From Planctomycetota bacterium (GTDB taxonomy: Bacteria; Planctomycetota; Phycisphaerae; Phycisphaerales; SM1A02): a stretch of DNA of 64,000 bases. Made by a program: the position numbers and the translations under genes. This document shows, piece by piece, positions 8,259-19,112 of this stretch. The notes below the pieces were generated by a model, which was not told where the DNA came from, ran no database searches, and saw only the letters and a list, made by a program, of their open reading frames with translations. The stretch covers positions 16,117 through 80,116 of the forward strand of contig VGXR01000003.1 of the NCBI GenBank assembly GCA_016873255.1, read 5' to 3'. Positions within the stretch are counted from its first letter, which is position 1. Each line of letters starts with the position of its first letter.

Positions 8259-9418
8259 AGACCCCCGTCGTCATCCGTGCGGCCGCGTTCTCGCTGGCCG
8301 CCGCCGTCATGCTGGCCCAGGGCTGCGGCGAGAGCGCGCACTCGCAGCGAGTGCGCCGCGATGCCCGCGACCGCTACGACCGCGCCGGCGCGCAGATCGC
8401 CTACGACCAGGCGCGGCAGGCGTTCCAGTCGGGGCAGTTCGAGCAGGCGCTCGGGCACGTCGACCGGGCCGTCGCGCGCTTCCCCAAGGAGTCCTCCTAC
8501 CACCTGCTGCGCGGCCGGATCCTGCACGAGATGACCCGCGTCGACGACGCCCACCAGGCTTTCGTGGCGTCCGCGGAGCTCGACCCCAAGAAGCCTGAGC
8601 CCCACTACTTCATGGGCATCCTGCACCAGCGCTGGCGGGAGAACGACCGCGCCGCCGAGAGCTACGCCAAGGCCGCGGAACTGGACCCCACCAAGCTCCA
8701 CTTCGCCGCGGCGCGCATCGAGGTGCTGACGCTGTCCGGCCGTCTCGACGAGGCCGACGCCCAGCTCACCGCCATCGAGCGGCGCTTCGAGTTCAGCCCC
8801 ATCATCGATCGCCTGCGCGCCGACGTGCACAAGATGCGCGGCGACGACGAGGCATGCACGCAGATGCTCGAGCGGGCCGCGGTGCGCGACACGTCGTCGC
8901 CCGAGCTCCTCGAGGAGCTCGCCTTCGCGCGCTATTCCAAGGGCGACTGGCACGGTGCGCTCGCCGTGCTCGACGACCCTGCGCTGGCCTCGCGCACCGG
9001 CCGCCCCGACCTGGCGCGGCTCCGTGCGCGCAACCTCATCCTGGCCGGGCGCGCCGCCGAGGCGCGCGACGTGCTCCTGGCCATCCGCGGCGACAACGAC
9101 CCCGAGGGCCGCACCTCGCTGCTCCTGGGGCATGCATGCTGGCGCACGGGCGACTGGGGCCGCGTCCGCGAGTGCGGCGAGGAGCTCGTGAAGCGCCGCC
9201 CGGAGATGGCCGACGGCTACATGTTCCTCGGTGCCTCGGCCGGCGCGATGGGCCGCCTCGACGAGTCGCTCGCCATGCTGGAGCAGGCCGTGGCGCGCGA
9301 GCCCGAGCGCGAGTCGGTGCGGCGCATGCTCTCCACCGTCGTCGCGCGCAAGGCGGATGCCGCCTGGCGGCCGCCGCAGCGGGCCTCGGCCGGGTCGGTG
9401 CGCAGCGAGGCACCGTGA
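8255..9418 (+). CDS. TPR-repeat lipoprotein of the secretin operon
   Basis: 387-aa exported protein. The N-terminus has a hydrophobic signal ending AQGC, a probable lipoprotein cleavage site with Cys23 or so as the lipidated residue. The rest is a series of tetratricopeptide-like helical pairs (AYDQARQAFQSGQFEQALGHVDRA is followed by at least seven more repeats). In pilus and secretion systems such lipoproteins (PilF/PilW type pilotins) help secretins reach the outer membrane and multimerise. The 4-bp overlap with the secretin makes that role likely here, though it is an inference from context. It is longer than classical PilF (about 250 aa). Confidence 0.72.
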   Translation: MKTPVVIRAAAFSLAAAVMLAQGCGESAHSQRVRRDARDRYDRAGAQIAYDQARQAFQSGQFEQALGHVDRAVARFPKESSYHLLRGRILHEMTRVDDAHQAFVASAELDPKKPEPHYFMGILHQRWRENDRAAESYAKAAELDPTKLHFAAARIEVLTLSGRLDEADAQLTAIERRFEFSPIIDRLRADVHKMRGDDEACTQMLERAAVRDTSSPELLEELAFARYSKGDWHGALAVLDDPALASRTGRPDLARLRARNLILAGRAAEARDVLLAIRGDNDPEGRTSLLLGHACWRTGDWGRVRECGEELVKRRPEMADGYMFLGASAGAMGRLDESLAMLEQAVAREPERESVRRMLSTVVARKADAAWRPPQRASAGSVRSEAP

Positions 9419-9485
9419 CGCCGCGCCTATCGTTCTGACGTTGGTCCGCGTCCCGTCCATCCCGCGCTGGGTTCGCCGTGCGTCC

Positions 9486-10427
9486 ATGGCGCTCGTGGCG
9501 GTGTCGGCGGCGCTTGCCGCCACGGCCGCGTGGGGCTGGTTCGTGCAGCCCTCGGTGATCGTCGTGCCGCTCCGCACCGTGCTCCGCTGGCAGCAGGGGA
9601 TCGCCGCGCGCGAGGTCGACGTGGGCGGGCACCGGTGGCCGTACCTGGAGTCGGGGCCGCCCGACGGCGCGCCGATGGTGTTCCTCCACGGCTTCGGCAC
9701 CAGCAAGGACGCGATGGCCTCGATGGCGCGCGAGTTCGGCGCGCGCGGCTGGCGCACGCTGTGCCCGGACCTGCCCGCGTTCGGCGAGCATGCGTTCCAC
9801 GAGGGGGACACGCACGACGGCGCGTTCTACGCGCGCGAGGTCGGTCGCTTCATGGATGCCGTCGGCGCGCCGGCGGCGGTGGTGGTGGGCACGTCGATGG
9901 GCGGCGCGGTGGCCTGCGAGCTGGCGATCGAGCAGCCGGCGCGCGTGCGCGCGCTCCTCATGCTCTCTCCCGCGGGCGTGGTGCCCCCGGTCCGCAATGC
10001 CTTCATGCGCGAGGTCGATTCCGGCGGCAACCCGCTCGACATCGCCTGCCCCGAGGACTTCGACCGCGTGATGCGCACGGTGTTCGCGCGCCCGCCGTCG
10101 GTGCCGGCCCCGTTCCGTGCATGGTTCGTGGACGCGGCGCTGGCGCGGCGCGACCGCACGCTGCAGGTGGTCGACGCGGTCAAGCCGTTCCTCATGGCCG
10201 GGCTGCAGGGACGCCTGGGCTCGGTCAGGGCGCCCGCGTTCGTGCTCTACGGGACCGCGGATGCCGTGACCGATCCCTCGATGCTCTCGGTGTTCGCGCG
10301 CGAGATGCCCGCCGCGCGCACCGCGCTCATCCCGGGCGCGGGGCACGTGGCCTTCGGCGACGACTTCCCCGCGACCATCCGTGCGATGGCGGAGTTCCTC
10401 TCGGAATCGGGGAACGGGCCCGGTTAG
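9486..10427 (+). CDS. Membrane-anchored alpha/beta hydrolase
   Basis: 313-aa protein with an N-terminal membrane anchor or signal (MALVAVSAALAATAAWGW) and a classic alpha/beta hydrolase fold: oxyanion motif FLHGFG, nucleophile elbow GTSMGG with Ser, an acid on YGTADAVTD, and catalytic His in GAGHVAFGDD. Substrate cannot be read from sequence; esterases or C-C hydrolases of this family act on small acyl esters or diketones. Start is uncertain: an in-frame TTG at 9441 would add 15 residues. It follows the pilus operon by about 67 bases and its last codons overlap the convergent SYLF gene by 4 bp. Confidence 0.75.
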   Translation: MALVAVSAALAATAAWGWFVQPSVIVVPLRTVLRWQQGIAAREVDVGGHRWPYLESGPPDGAPMVFLHGFGTSKDAMASMAREFGARGWRTLCPDLPAFGEHAFHEGDTHDGAFYAREVGRFMDAVGAPAAVVVGTSMGGAVACELAIEQPARVRALLMLSPAGVVPPVRNAFMREVDSGGNPLDIACPEDFDRVMRTVFARPPSVPAPFRAWFVDAALARRDRTLQVVDAVKPFLMAGLQGRLGSVRAPAFVLYGTADAVTDPSMLSVFAREMPAARTALIPGAGHVAFGDDFPATIRAMAEFLSESGNGPG

Positions 10428-11167
10428 CCGGGCTTGCTCTCGGCCGGCACCTGGCCCGCGACGGCTGGCTCGGGCGCGGCTTCCGCGCTGCGCGGCGCGG
10501 CCTCGGGGGCCGTGTTCGCGATCCGGTCGATGCGTGCCACCAGCGCGGACTGGCCCTTCGGCGCCTGCACCTTGCCATCGAGGATGTCCCACTCGGTGAC
10601 GTCGTTGCCGTAGGCCGCGGCATTGGCGTCGCGGTCGATCTTGAAGCCGACGCCGCCGAGCGCCGCGGTGCCGTAGACGCCGCCTGCGATCGCGTAGACG
10701 TGCACCTGCTCGTCCCTCTGCGCGGGATCCCGGGTGCGGCCGTAGGCGTCGCCGAAGGTCCCCTGGGCCTGGGCCACGAAGTAGCTGCCGTCGGCCACGA
10801 ACTGGTCGAGCGCCTCGTCGGTCGAGAAGACGATCACCACGCTGCGGCCCTCGCCGCCGAGGGTGAGTCCCACGCCGAAGCCCTCCACCTTGATGACGCA
10901 GGGCGCGGACCAGCCGGTGGCGTTGCGGCGCAGCAGCAGCCCGCGTCCGCCGGCGCCGCTGATCACGAGGCCCGCCTGGGTCTCGTCCACGATGGCAATG
11001 CCGCGGGCCTGCTTCAGCAGCACGGGGTCCACCTGCCATGACGTGGACTGCACCGCGGACAGGGTGCCGATCGATTCCGTGATGCGGGTCTGCATGTCCG
11101 GCGGCGTGCAGGCCGTCAGGACGGGGGCGAGTGCGGCCAGGGCGATGAGGCGCGTGTCCATGCGCAT
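10424..11167 (-). CDS. SYLF/Ysc84-domain lipoprotein
   Basis: 247-aa protein with a lipoprotein signal ending LTAC (Cys20) and a SYLF (YSC84) domain over about residues 45-195, recognisable from ARGIAIVDETQAGLVISGAGGRG, the Gly-rich VGLTLGGEGRSVVIVF and the C-terminal GGVYGTAALGGVGFKID. The family binds lipids or phosphoinositides in eukaryotes; bacterial members are envelope lipoproteins of poorly known role. The tail is Ala/Pro/Glu-rich. GGAGA lies about 8 bases before the ATG. It converges with the hydrolase gene, overlapping by 4 bp. Confidence 0.8.
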   Translation of the reverse strand: MRMDTRLIALAALAPVLTACTPPDMQTRITESIGTLSAVQSTSWQVDPVLLKQARGIAIVDETQAGLVISGAGGRGLLLRRNATGWSAPCVIKVEGFGVGLTLGGEGRSVVIVFSTDEALDQFVADGSYFVAQAQGTFGDAYGRTRDPAQRDEQVHVYAIAGGVYGTAALGGVGFKIDRDANAAAYGNDVTEWDILDGKVQAPKGQSALVARIDRIANTAPEAAPRSAEAAPEPAVAGQVPAESKPG

Positions 11168-11243
11168 GGTTCGTTCTCCGGGAGGCAGGATGTGCGGAGT
11201 ATCGGCAGGATGTGCCGATCGCCGTGAGCCGACGGGCTTTCCG

Positions 11244-12092
11244 TCACTTGGAACCGGGCTTGTTCCCGCCGACGGCGCCTTCGATGCCCTTCAGGAAGCC
11301 GCCCACGGCCTCGCCGACCGCCTTGCCGGCGCCCTTGGCCGCATCGCCGATGGCGCCGATGGCCTGCGTCCCGAGCAGGCCGCCCGCCTCCACCGCGCCG
11401 CTGACGGCCTTGCCCACCTCGGCCGGCAGCTTGCCGCCTGCGCCGGAGATGACGGCCACCACGCTTGCCTCGAACACCTGCCCGACGAGCTGCTCGGCGA
11501 GGTCCTTGCCCGCGGTGCGCGCGTTGATGTCCCGCACCTCGACCGTGTCGAGCCGCGCCACCACGGGCACGTCGCCGCCCGCCGAGGAGCGCTCGGCGTA
11601 GCGGACCTCGACGTCCGCCAGCGCCAGCCTCCGGATCAGGAGCTCCGTGCCCGGCCCGGCCGGCTCGGGCTTCGTGGCGTTTGCGTCATCCTGGGGGCCG
11701 GAGAGGTTGCGCACCAGCGCGCTGATGTTGTTGTCCAGGCCGTCGCGGATGAACCAGACCTTCATCGTGCGCAGCGTGATGTCGTCGACCACCAGCCGCT
11801 GCGTGCTGCTCTCGGAGCTGACGCGGATGCCGAGCTGCCCGATCTCGAGCGCCCGCGGTGCGCCCCATCCGGCGGGGTTGGCCACCCGCACGCCCTCCAC
11901 CTCCACCGCCAGGCCGAAGGCGTCGAGCCGCACGGCGTCCACCTCCACCGGCACGCCGAGGAGCCGGGTGGCGACGCTGCGGGTCACCGCCGTCGCGATG
12001 ATGTTGCGGGAGAACCAGCCGACGAGCACCAGGGCCACCACGGCCACTCCGCCCCAGACCAGTCCCCTCCGGATGGGTCGGTTCATTGCCAT
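11244..12092 (-). CDS. AsmA-like membrane-anchored protein
   Basis: 282-aa protein with one N-terminal membrane helix (LVWGGVAVVALVLVGWF) and an AsmA-type start to the periplasmic part (TRLLGVPVEVDAVRLDAFGLAVEVEGVRVANPAG), the usual beta-strand pattern of the AsmA/YhdP lipid-transfer superfamily. It is far shorter than AsmA (about 600 aa), closer to single-repeat planctomycete relatives. The C-terminal 60 residues are Gly/Ala-rich (AIGAIGDAAKGAGKAVGEAV), suggesting an amphipathic helix. It lies between the SYLF lipoprotein and a histidine kinase on the same strand. A role in envelope lipid handling is inferred from the family only. No clear ribosome binding site was seen. Confidence 0.6.
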   Translation of the reverse strand: MAMNRPIRRGLVWGGVAVVALVLVGWFSRNIIATAVTRSVATRLLGVPVEVDAVRLDAFGLAVEVEGVRVANPAGWGAPRALEIGQLGIRVSSESSTQRLVVDDITLRTMKVWFIRDGLDNNISALVRNLSGPQDDANATKPEPAGPGTELLIRRLALADVEVRYAERSSAGGDVPVVARLDTVEVRDINARTAGKDLAEQLVGQVFEASVVAVISGAGGKLPAEVGKAVSGAVEAGGLLGTQAIGAIGDAAKGAGKAVGEAVGGFLKGIEGAVGGNKPGSK

Positions 12093-12139
12093 GCCGCGAG
12101 GCTAGCGCCCGGCCGTGGCGGCATCAACGGGAAGGTCGC

Positions 12140-14407
12140 TCAGCCTGCCGCCGCCTGCGGCGCCGGGCCGGCACGGTCGGGGCCATCGGCGTGCATCGCG
12201 CGCACCGACGTGCACACCGTGGCGCCGGGGGCGATCGCGTGGCGGACTGCCGAGATCAGCGCCCGCGGGTCAACCGGCTTGCAGAGGTACTCGTCGCAGC
12301 CGGCCTCGATGCACCGCTCGCGGTCGCCGGGCATGGCGTGCGCGGTCAGCGCGATGACCGGCATGCGCTCGCCGGTGGCCACCAGGCGGCGCACGGCCTC
12401 GTAGCCGTCCATCACCGGCATCTGCATGTCCATCAGGACCACGTCGAACCGGTCCAGTCGCGAGCACTCGCGGATGCGCTCGAGCGCCTTGGCCCCGTTC
12501 TCGGCCACGTCCACGCGCGCACCCGCGCGCTCGAGGTGGAAGCGGATCAGCCGCTGGTTGTCCACGCCGTCCTCGGCCAGCAGCACGCGGATCCCCGACA
12601 GCGGCTGGCGCACCGCCGACGGGAGCCGCAGCGCCCCCTCCGCAGGCTGCGACGCGGGGGCGCTCAGCCGGATGGGCTGCACCCCCGACACGTCGCCCGT
12701 CTCGACGGTGACCGCGAACGAGGTGCCCGTCCCGGGCACGCTCCGGACGGCGATGGTGCCGCCGAGGAGGTCCACGCACCGGCGCGTGATGGCCAGGCCC
12801 AGCCCGGTGCCGCCGTAGCGGCGCGTGGTGGAGCTGTCGGCCTGCGCGAACGGCTTGTAGAGCCTGGAGAGCTGTTCCGGGGTCATGCCGATGCCGGTGT
12901 CCTCGATCTCGAACGCCATGCGCGCGGTCAGCGGGTCGGGACGGCGCAGCGTGAGCGTGACCGAGCCCTGCTCCGTGAACTTCACCGCGTTCCCGAGGAG
13001 GTTGATGAGCACCTGGCGCAGGCGGGTGGGATCGCAGCTGATCGTGTCCGGCACCTCGCCCTCGATCGAGAGGCGAAGCGCGATCCCCTTCTGCCGCGCG
13101 CGGTCGTCCATCAGCCGCAGCGCGTCCTGCACCAGGTCCATGACGCGCACGCGCTGGCGGTCGACCGGCATCTGGCCCGCCTCGATCTTGGAGAGGTCGA
13201 GGATGTCGTTGATGAGGGCAAGCAGGTGCCGCGCGTTGCGGCGGATGGTGTCGACCGCCTCCTCCCGCGACGGCGCGCCGGGCTGGAGGTCGCCGTGGTC
13301 GGCGAGGAGGTCCACGTAGCCGAGGATGGCCGTCATCGGCGTGCGGATCTCGTGGCTCATGTTCGCCAGGAACTCGGTCTTGGAGCGGCTGGCCGCGTCG
13401 GCCTCGTTGCGCGCGGACACCAGCGCCACCTGTGCCCGCCGCTGCGAACGCGACTGCACGAGGAGGCCGACCGCGAGGAGACCGAGGGCGCCGATCGACG
13501 CCACGGTGGCCGCGCCCACCATCCGCGCGTGACCGAGCTGCGCGGAGAGCGCGCCGGCATCGGCGAAGCCCGCGATGAACGCCTGCGGCCGGCCGGCGAC
13601 GCCGTTCCACGGCCCCGGGCGTGCGTGCGCGACGCCGCCGTCGGCATCAAGGCTCGCCGCGTGCGCGCCCGGGCGGCCGAGCACGGCCGCGAGCGCGTGC
13701 ATGCGCGGGTCGCCCCCTCCGCGTCCGTCCGCGAGCATGAGCGCGACGCCGCGGGTCGCGTGCGTGCGCAGCGCGGCATCGATGCGTTCGATGTCGATGC
13801 ACACCACCACCGCGCCGCAGGCCGTTCCGTCCGCCGCAGTCACCGGCTGCACGCAGGCCATCGCGCCGCCGCTCCCCGGCAGCACCGCGGCCCGCTCGGC
13901 ATCCGTCAGCAGGGTCACGCCGGGCGCAGGCGTGCCGCGGAGCTCGATGTCGATCCGCGCATCCGGCGCACGCGCCGTCGCCGGCCCGAGGCTGGCGCCG
14001 ACCCCGACGATCCGCCCCGCGCGATCGACGAGGACCACGGCATCCGCGCCCGGCACCGCGCCGCACTCGCGCTCGGCGAGGCGGCCGAGGGTCGATTGGT
14101 CGGCCCGCGCAAGCGCCGACGCGACCGCGGCGCGCGCCGCGATCCGGTTCGCATGGCGCAGTCCGGTCCGCGCGTGGCTCGCGGCCTCCGCGGCTGCGCG
14201 GTCCACCGCGTCGCAGAGTCCGGCGGTGGCTGCCGGGTCGTGCGGCGTCGCCACCGCTCCCGCGGCCGCGAGGCCGGGCTCGCGATCTTCGGTTCCGGAC
14301 GGGCGGCGGAGGTCCGTGACGGCCCAGGCGATCGCGGCACCGACGCCGACGACGGCAGCCATCCCCACGAGGGCGCTCCGAATGCCGCGCGACCACGGTT
14401 GCCGCAT
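12140..14407 (-). CDS. Membrane hybrid sensor histidine kinase
   Basis: 755-aa two-component kinase. A membrane helix at about 10-30 and a second at about 298-318 bracket a 260-residue periplasmic sensor region with a PAS/dCache-like core ([19 protein letters not shown]). Then a HisKA domain with phospho-acceptor His352 ([10 protein letters not shown]), an HATPase domain (N box [11 protein letters not shown] boxes DTGIGM and GGTGLGL) and a receiver domain with Asp660 ([12 protein letters not shown]), acidic pair near 612 and Lys in CKPVD. No Hpt domain is visible, so phosphate must pass to a separate protein. The start at 14407 is supported by GGAGGAGGG; an ATG at 14500 is possible but less likely. 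The output partner is not in the window. Confidence 0.88.
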   Translation of the reverse strand: MRQPWSRGIRSALVGMAAVVGVGAAIAWAVTDLRRPSGTEDREPGLAAAGAVATPHDPAATAGLCDAVDRAAAEAASHARTGLRHANRIAARAAVASALARADQSTLGRLAERECGAVPGADAVVLVDRAGRIVGVGASLGPATARAPDARIDIELRGTPAPGVTLLTDAERAAVLPGSGGAMACVQPVTAADGTACGAVVVCIDIERIDAALRTHATRGVALMLADGRGGGDPRMHALAAVLGRPGAHAASLDADGGVAHARPGPWNGVAGRPQAFIAGFADAGALSAQLGHARMVGAATVASIGALGLLAVGLLVQSRSQRRAQVALVSARNEADAASRSKTEFLANMSHEIRTPMTAILGYVDLLADHGDLQPGAPSREEAVDTIRRNARHLLALINDILDLSKIEAGQMPVDRQRVRVMDLVQDALRLMDDRARQKGIALRLSIEGEVPDTISCDPTRLRQVLINLLGNAVKFTEQGSVTLTLRRPDPLTARMAFEIEDTGIGMTPEQLSRLYKPFAQADSSTTRRYGGTGLGLAITRRCVDLLGGTIAVRSVPGTGTSFAVTVETGDVSGVQPIRLSAPASQPAEGALRLPSAVRQPLSGIRVLLAEDGVDNQRLIRFHLERAGARVDVAENGAKALERIRECSRLDRFDVVLMDMQMPVMDGYEAVRRLVATGERMPVIALTAHAMPGDRERCIEAGCDEYLCKPVDPRALISAVRHAIAPGATVCTSVRAMHADGPDRAGPAPQAAAG

Positions 14408-14590
14408 CCCTTGCCCTCCTCCGCCCCTGCGGTGCACGATGATCGTCGTGCCGCTCACAGGCGCTCCCGGGACCATCGGGAGTTGCGGGGGATGGGTCAA
14501 GCCGATGCGCCGGGATCGGTCCAGAACGCGACGCGGGCCGCGGATTCCGTGGATTCCGCCGCACGATGCGTCCGGGAACGCCGCCCCTCG

Positions 14591-15694
14591 TCAGCCCTGC
14601 GGCGCGAACGCGGGCAGGGCGTCCATCGCGTCGCCCTCGGCCTTCGGCGCGTCCGGGGCACGAAGCCTCCGGAGGGTGTCCGCCTTCCAGGACGGGAGCT
14701 TGAACTCCCATCCCGCGAAGCGCGCATCGAGCGCGGCCCAGTCGGGCACGTGCGGGTCGCCCGGGTACTTCGGCGGTTGCGGCGCGGTGAAGCCCGGCCG
14801 GGCGAGCGCCGACAGGGTGAACCACACGCCGTCCGATTCCTCGCGTCCGCGCAGCGTGACGGTCGCGGTCTTCGCCTCGAAGGTCGCCGACCACTTCGCG
14901 TCGGCATCGCCCGCGCGCGCGCGGCGCACGCCGTCGAACTCGAGCCGCTCCAGGAACGAGGGCAGGGCGGTCTTCGCCTGGTCGATCTGCGCATCGCTCC
15001 ACGCGGCCTTGGCGGCATCCGTGACCGTCGGCACCCACGCGGGGCGCGGGCCGGCGGGCGCGGCATCGGCCTGCGCGGGCGCGGTCACGGTGAGCCCGTC
15101 GAGGGTCGCGCCCGTGGTCTCGCCCACGGGCAGGCTGAGCATGCTGCGTTCCATCCACGCCATCGCGTCGGCCGGGACCTGCACGCGCCCGAGCGTGCGC
15201 CAGGTCTGGTCCTGCGACGGCAGCCGCGCGAAGACCGCGTCCGGCGAGAAGCGCTCCTCGCCCACCACCAGCTCGGCCACGGGCTCGGCATCGGGCTTGG
15301 ACGAGAGGAAGCGCACCACGCGCGCCTTCCCCGACTCGTCCGGCCACGACAGGCCCAGCTCGCCGTGGCGCTCCTTCTTCGCGGTCATGCGGTCGTCCAC
15401 GGTCAGCCCCGCCAGGCTCACCAGCATCGCGCGCACCAGCTCGCCGCGCGCGGGGTAGCTGTCGTTGGTGGCGATCGCCCACGATCCGTCGGGCTGCCGC
15501 TCGAGGCGCACCGTCGCGTTGCCCCGGAGCACCTCGACGGCGCCCACCTCGGCGGCGCGCGCCTCCAGCCCCGGGAGCATCGGCTGGCCGCGCTCGCGCT
15601 CGGGGCTGGCCGCGCGCCTGGAGGACAGGAACCACGCGGCACCCACCAGGACCAGCGCCGCCACCGCCACCTTCACCGCCAATTCGCGCTTCAC
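14591..15694 (-). CDS. DUF4340 protein of Gld-type ABC system
   Basis: 367-aa protein with an N-terminal membrane helix (LAVKVAVAALVLVGAAWFL) and DUF4340-type extracytoplasmic segments (RLERQPDGSWAIATNDSYPARGELVRAML, ELGLSWPD). DUF4340 genes commonly follow gldG-like genes in many phyla, and here the GTG start overlaps the stop of the GldG-like gene by 4 bp. The last gene of the four-gene minus-strand operon. Molecular role unknown; by linkage it belongs to the ABC complex at the inner membrane. Confidence 0.75.
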   Translation of the reverse strand: MKRELAVKVAVAALVLVGAAWFLSSRRAASPERERGQPMLPGLEARAAEVGAVEVLRGNATVRLERQPDGSWAIATNDSYPARGELVRAMLVSLAGLTVDDRMTAKKERHGELGLSWPDESGKARVVRFLSSKPDAEPVAELVVGEERFSPDAVFARLPSQDQTWRTLGRVQVPADAMAWMERSMLSLPVGETTGATLDGLTVTAPAQADAAPAGPRPAWVPTVTDAAKAAWSDAQIDQAKTALPSFLERLEFDGVRRARAGDADAKWSATFEAKTATVTLRGREESDGVWFTLSALARPGFTAPQPPKYPGDPHVPDWAALDARFAGWEFKLPSWKADTLRRLRAPDAPKAEGDAMDALPAFAPQG

Positions 15695-17565
15695 GACGTC
15701 GCCTCCCGGCGGCTCGAGCGGCCGCGCACCACGTACCACGCCAGCGCCGCGGCGGCCACCGCCAGCGGCCAGACCACCGAGTTCACGACGAGGAGCCTCG
15801 TGCCGAGGCCCTCCACGCCCTTGCGCAGGTCATGCTGCACCTGGCGCAGCTCCTTGCGGGCCGCCGCCATGCGCTGCTGCAGCTCCTGGATGCGCTGCGC
15901 CTGCTCCGGCGTGAGCACGATCTGCTGCATGCCGTCCGCGGTGCGCTCGCGCTGCAGCTCGCCGATCTGCAGCTCCGTGCGCTGGATCTCGTCCTGCAGC
16001 TCCTTCTCGCGCGCGATGAACCGGGTCTCGGCATCCTTGCGCATGTCCTCCACCACCGTGAAGGGGCGCCGGAACTGGCCGCGTGCGCGGATCTCCGCGA
16101 GCGCGGGGTTGCCGGCGGCCAGCTCCACCGCGTTCAGCACCAGCGGGCCGTTGTCGGCGATGGCGCGCTTGCCGACGCTCATCCCGCCCACGCGGTCGTC
16201 GATCACCCAGGTGTCGTCGCTGACGAGGTCGGCGTCGGCGAAGAGCAGGATGTTGGCCTTGCCCGCGGCGGCCGTGCCGTCGGCGCCGGGGAACGCCGAG
16301 GCGATGTCGCCCGTGATGCGGGCGGCGACGAAGCGCCGGATGCCGTCGGCCTTGAAGTCCTTGAGGAGCTGCTCGGGGTCGCCGAAGAACCCGAGCTTCA
16401 GCGTCTGGATCAGCTGCGAGCGGTCGCTGGTGGTCACGAGCGGCTCGAGGACGCTCCGTGCGTCCTTGACCTTCTCGATGCTGCCGGCGCTCATGAAGTT
16501 CAGGGCCTGCAGGCCTCCCACGAGCGGGTCGCTCCTGGTGAACGCCTCGGGCGTCATCGAGAGCCACGCCGGGTAGTCGAGCTCGCGCACGCCGCCGTTG
16601 CGGGCCGGCGCGCGGATGCGCGTGGCGTGCGCGAGGTCGCCCACGACGTTGTCCTTCGGGATGTCCACGCCCCACGCCCCGAGCAGCGGCCCGAGGTCGT
16701 AGGTGGTGCCTCCGCGCTTGGCGCCCATCGCGCCGGCGTCGGGGCCCGTGTCCGTCTCCGCGTACGGATCCGCGAACACGATGAGCGGCTTGCCGGCGAC
16801 TGCCCATGCGTCGATCGCGCGCAGCATGCCGTCGGAGAGCTTGCGCGGCTGCAGGAGCACCAGCGCCGCGATGCCCTCGGGGAGCGCGTCGGCGGTGGGC
16901 TCCACCGTCACCACGTCGGCCTGCTCGCGCAGCTGCTCGATCACGGTCGGCGCGCCGCGCATCGCCATCGGGTTGCGCGGGTCCATGCCTCCCTCGAGCG
17001 GCAGCGTGCTGAGGAGGCCGACCTTCGGCTTCGTCGGGCGGCCCACCGAGCTGATCGCCCGCAGCAGCTCGTACTCCAGGAGCGGCTCGTTGTCGGGGGA
17101 CAGGTACGGGATGACCTCCTTGCGGTCGGTCGGCCCGCGGATCACCAGGCCCAGGGTCAGCGTGCGGCCGCTGCCGTCGACGGCAAGCGCCGGCAGGCCG
17201 GCGGCGCGCGCCTCGTCCTCGGCCTCGCTGAAGGGCTCGGGGTCGATGAAGCGCACCTCGAGGTTGCCGCCGGCGCGGCGCTCGAGCTCCTCGAGGTACT
17301 CGCGCACGCGCTGCCCGTGCGCGCGGATCAGCGGCTGGTCCTTCGACCCCTCCTGCGTCCAGAAGTAGTCGATGCGCACCGGCTCGTCGAGCGTGGCCAG
17401 CACGCGGTCGACGCCGCGGCTCGTGCTGTAGAGGCGGTCCTGCGTGAGGTCGGCGCGCAGCCAGGGCACCACCACGTCGATGACGGTGTTGAGGGCGACC
17501 ACGCCCACCAGGACGGCGGCGATGGTCAGGATCGCGTTGCGTCGGGTCTCGGTTCGTGCTGCCAT
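15691..17565 (-). CDS. GldG-like auxiliary component of ABC transporter
   Basis: 624-aa protein of the GldG / ABC_transp_aux family. N-terminal membrane helix (ILTIAAVLVGVVALNTVID), then the conserved YSTSRGVDRVLATLDEPVRIDYF region that resembles a thioredoxin-like fold, a central IFT52-like domain (KPKVGLLSTLPLEGG, PLIVFADPYAE), a coiled coil at about 510-590 and a second membrane helix near the C-terminus (NSVVWPLAVAAAALAWYVV). In Bacteroidetes, GldG works with GldA and GldF in gliding motility and secretion; in other phyla the complex has unknown substrates. It starts 4 bases after the permease stop. Confidence 0.82.
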   Translation of the reverse strand: MAARTETRRNAILTIAAVLVGVVALNTVIDVVVPWLRADLTQDRLYSTSRGVDRVLATLDEPVRIDYFWTQEGSKDQPLIRAHGQRVREYLEELERRAGGNLEVRFIDPEPFSEAEDEARAAGLPALAVDGSGRTLTLGLVIRGPTDRKEVIPYLSPDNEPLLEYELLRAISSVGRPTKPKVGLLSTLPLEGGMDPRNPMAMRGAPTVIEQLREQADVVTVEPTADALPEGIAALVLLQPRKLSDGMLRAIDAWAVAGKPLIVFADPYAETDTGPDAGAMGAKRGGTTYDLGPLLGAWGVDIPKDNVVGDLAHATRIRAPARNGGVRELDYPAWLSMTPEAFTRSDPLVGGLQALNFMSAGSIEKVKDARSVLEPLVTTSDRSQLIQTLKLGFFGDPEQLLKDFKADGIRRFVAARITGDIASAFPGADGTAAAGKANILLFADADLVSDDTWVIDDRVGGMSVGKRAIADNGPLVLNAVELAAGNPALAEIRARGQFRRPFTVVEDMRKDAETRFIAREKELQDEIQRTELQIGELQRERTADGMQQIVLTPEQAQRIQELQQRMAAARKELRQVQHDLRKGVEGLGTRLLVVNSVVWPLAVAAAALAWYVVRGRSSRREATS

Positions 17566-17569
17566 GGGT

Positions 17570-18309
17570 TCACTCCGCCTTCTTCCATTCGACGACCACC
17601 CCGTTGAGGAACAGGAAGGCCGCGGTGATCGAGCCGAAGTACAGGACGTCGCGGCCGTCGAGGACGCCGCGCATCATGCTCTCGAAGTGCGTCATCGCGC
17701 TCATCGCGCTGATCGCCTCGACCGCCGCGCGCGGCAGCCAGCCGCTCACGAAGTCGAGCACCACCGGGAAGCCGGTGACGAGGAGCAGGAAGCTGGCGAC
17801 GCCGCACAGGACGAAGGCGATCACCTGGTTCTTGGTGAAGGCCGACAGGAACGCGCCCACCGCGAGGAAGCCCGCGGAGAGCAGCGCGCACGCCAGGTAG
17901 CCCACCAGGATGGCGCCGTGGTCGGGGCTGCCGAGCCAGCCGACCGTCACCCAGAGCGGCACGGTCAGCGCCAGCGCGACGCACGCGAACGCCCAGGCCG
18001 CGAGGAACTTGCCGAGCACCAGGTCCCACACCGAGTACGGCAGCGTGAGGAGGAGCTCGATGGTGCCCGTGCGCCGGTCCTCGGCCCAGAGGCGCATGCT
18101 GAGCGCCGGCACCAGGAACAGGTTGAGCCACGGCTGGCCCTGGAAGAACGGCCGCAGGTCGGCCTGGCCCCGCTCGTACAGCCCGCCGAGCTGGAACGTG
18201 AAGATGCCCGACATGAACAGGTAGATCACCAGGAAGATCCCGGCGAGCGGGCTGGAGAAGTACGCGGTGAACTCGCGCCGGAAGACGCTTGCGATGCGTT
18301 GCGTGGCGG

Positions 18310-18313
<4 letters not shown>
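17570..18313 (-). CDS. GldF-like ABC-2 permease
   Basis: 247-aa integral membrane protein with six predicted helices, including the first (FSSPLAGIFLVIYLFMSGIFTF) and a later FLSAFTKNQVIAFVLCGVASFLLLV. The conserved FRREFTAYFSSPLAG and MRLWAEDRRTGTIELLLTLP segments are the ABC-2/GldF signature. It pairs with the ATPase upstream, overlapping its stop by 4 bp (ATGA). It exports or moves an unknown substrate across the inner membrane together with the GldG-like protein. Confidence 0.83.
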
Positions 18314-19074
<761 letters not shown>

Positions 19075-19088
19075 GGGACGCGCAGTTT

Positions 19089-19112
19089 AGCCCCGCCCCG
19101 GGCCGCGGGGCT
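19089..19112. promoter_or_regulatory. Inverted repeat in a 49-bp divergent gap
   Basis: AGCCCCGC (19089-19096) and GCGGGGCT (19105-19112) form a perfect 8-bp inverted repeat around a CCCGGGCC centre. It lies between the start codons of the ABC ATPase (minus) and galactokinase (plus), where promoters or an operator must fit. It could be a protein-binding site or a 5' UTR hairpin. Composition bias in such GC-rich DNA also makes chance palindromes common. Confidence 0.3.

Noticed and set aside
12086..16576. A 1496-aa open frame on the plus strand
   Set aside because: It is opposite the histidine kinase, DUF4340 and GldG-like genes, all with clear motifs. Its translation is Arg/Ala/His-rich without any domain.
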